NCBI RefSeq assembly: GCF_000972845.2
Contig: NC_040021.1
Location: forward strand, 5,532,867 to 5,596,866
Direction: 5' to 3'
Origin: Larimichthys crocea
Taxonomy: Eukaryota; Chordata; Actinopteri; Sciaenidae
Length of the DNA: 64,000 nucleotides
Of this stretch, positions 62,201 to 64,000 are shown in pieces. Each line of letters begins with the position of its first letter. Positions within the stretch are counted from its first letter, which is position 1. The notes under the pieces were generated by a model that saw only the letters and a program-made list of their open reading frames with translations, was not told where the DNA came from and did not search any database. The translations under genes and the position numbers were made by a program.

Positions 62201-62825
62201 TTGGCCTATATATGTAAAAACTTGATTGAAATAGAATATCTATTCTATTCTGATATGAATACTCTGATGAACACCACATACGTGCAAATATCAAATTGTG
62301 ATTTAGGAGGATGGAAAAAAAAAATTCTCGGAAACCAGCTTACAAAACACTATAATGAGACACATTTAGGAGCAGTAATGAAATTCTATGTTTACACGGC
62401 CATGATTGTTTCATATTTTAAATGGATTTATGTATCTGACTCTGACGTCTGTGCTTCAGTCTGACTCAGATCAGAGAGGTCACAGAGCTCGCTGTCTATC
62501 CTCGGTTCAAAACTCAAAACATTATTTATCCAAAGACATCCATCCTTCTATCATACGGACGTGATGTAACAAAACATCTTTTCATTGGTCAGTAAGAGAT
62601 AATGTGCACATTTCATACATATGTCAGAATTTATTATTCCTTTAATTTATGTCGGCCCCAAATTCCAGTACGATTCAGGCCCAGTATATATTTATTAGTG
62701 CATGTATGTGTGTCTGGATGGTTGTAGATTCATTGTCTCAATATTTATAATTAGTATTTGCAGATGTTCGTTTGCATCTGTGTTTTTAAGCACACTCTCG
62801 TTTATGTAACAACTTTATGTAGAGG

Positions 62826-62826
<1 letters not shown>

Positions 62827-62886
<60 letters not shown>
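62827..62886 (+). repeat. (TG)n microsatellite
   Basis: About 30 TG units followed by a GA-rich run. The pyrimidine-rich region to 63.1 kb has no exon. Confidence 0.95.
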
Positions 62887-62888
<2 letters not shown>

Positions 62889-63589
62889 TGAGAGAGAGTT
62901 TACAGGATTATCACAGTCTCATCCCTCATTCCTCTCCTGGCCCTGACCCTTTTAAACAACACTCTATCTTTCTCTGGGAATCCCTCCATCCATCTCCATC
63001 AATCTTTCTATCGTTTTTCTCCATCCATCTCTCGCTCCCTCTCTCTTTTTTTTTTGCCCCCTCATCCCCAACTAGTCAGGACGGAGGGAGAGATAGAGAG
63101 AGAGATCCAGAGAGAGATGATCCTGTCTTTTTCAACCTTCTTCTTATTCCATCAAGCATACATCTAGCCTCAAAACCCAACAATAACACATCCATCACAC
63201 ACACACACACATAAGTACACACACACACAGCAGGGCAGGCAGTGCAGAGTCATCATCTGCCATAACAGAAAAAGCAAATAAAGTTTTATTCATAATGTAA
63301 TAAGAAGCCTTTATATGATAAAAAGAATTAGCTGCCATCCCGAATCTTGTGGAAATTCAGTCACATCTGGACATTTCCCCTTTAAGTGGAGATTTAACTT
63401 CCATATTAATATCTTATCGTCCTCTTACCGCGCCGATGAGAGGCATATGATATGTGTTTGCATGTCACATGAACATGCAAACACAGGAGGGAGATTCACA
63501 CGTCGTCTGTTTCGGAGTTTCCAGTCACATTTCCCATCAGCAGATGGAGTTTGCCCACTTGATCATAGATCACCTGACTCAACATCTGC

Positions 63590-63985
63590 GACTGTGAAGT
63601 GAACCCAATGCCAAACTGCAGTTCCTCAAGCAGCCACACAACAAGTCAGTCTCAAAAAAATTCCCCCTGTTCATGCCAACTTCAATTTATGCAGAATTAG
63701 TGTAACAGCGTGGCCGCTCCGATTGACATGTGGTTGCCGTTACAGGCGGCACGTTTAAGCACCCAGGCGTCATTCAGCCTACCTCGATCCACGTCTTTGC
63801 TGATTTTTTTGATTAGCCAGGAGGTGGAAGAGGCAGGACTAGGCCAACATGGCGTCGAGCCACAGATTTTGAGCTTCATAACGGCTCTCCAGAAACCGGT
63901 GGGTGATGTCACGCACACGCTGTCCCTTCTTTATACTCTCGGCGGTGACAACAGAGTGAAGTCCATGTGCTACCAAACCAACCAA
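63590..63985 (-). repeat. Repeat R1, copy 5
   Basis: Contains caaactgcagttcctcaagc, attgacatgtggttgccgtt, gattagccaggaggtggaag and gggtgatgtcacgcacacg, the R1 reverse-complement words in order. It is diverged at the core. Confidence 0.8.
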
Positions 63986-64000
63986 GTCAGTGAACCTTAC

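Overview
The window is vertebrate nuclear DNA, most likely from a percomorph (spiny-rayed) teleost. The main grounds are very dense CA/TG microsatellites, Tc1/mariner, hAT, tRNA-derived SINE and LINE remnants of kinds common in fish, and one split gene with clear GT-AG exons that code for a fish-like neurotransmitter transporter. There are no operons or prokaryotic signals. Two 10-base N runs show it is a scaffold with small gaps.

Layout. Positions 1-8405 hold a 3.7-3.9 kb unit present twice in direct orientation (about 17-3733 and 4548-8405). The first copy stops at an N gap and differs from the second mostly by scattered small deletions, so it is probably an assembly duplication. The unit itself looks like an interspersed element with inverted ends. 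Positions 8.4-20 kb are gene-free: LINE 3' ends, a repeat block, an interstitial telomeric tract, an internally deleted Tc1 copy, CA/TG arrays and other repeats. Positions 20.9-30.5 kb (minus strand) carry eight exons of an SLC32A1/VIAAT-like vesicular inhibitory amino acid transporter of the AAAP family. The reading frame is open through every splice junction from an unidentified 5' exon to the stop codon. Positions 33.0-33.3 kb hold a GA-rich to CpG-rich promoter-like stretch, then a plus-strand first coding exon with a signal peptide and a strong phase-1 donor. The rest of that gene is not visible. Positions 33.3-64 kb contain no exon I can support. They hold repeats, tandem duplications, a second gap-associated duplication around a non-autonomous hAT element (43.3-44.5 kb), and a SINE with a perfect 13-bp target-site duplication (59.9-60.15 kb).

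The two genes lie head to head, with about 2.7 kb between the most upstream transporter exon seen and the signal-peptide ATG. The transporter family loads GABA or glycine into synaptic vesicles in exchange for protons. This copy is intact but diverged, has more exons than the usual two-exon SLC32A1 gene and a much longer N-terminal tail, so it looks like a paralogue rather than the canonical gene. The signal-peptide exon would start a secreted or membrane protein with a first intron that may exceed 30 kb; its identity is not established. I see no undescribed multi-gene system. The points most worth checking are the divergent transporter, the two probable false duplications, the interstitial telomere tract, the long hairpins, and four exact 41-46 bp tandem duplications.
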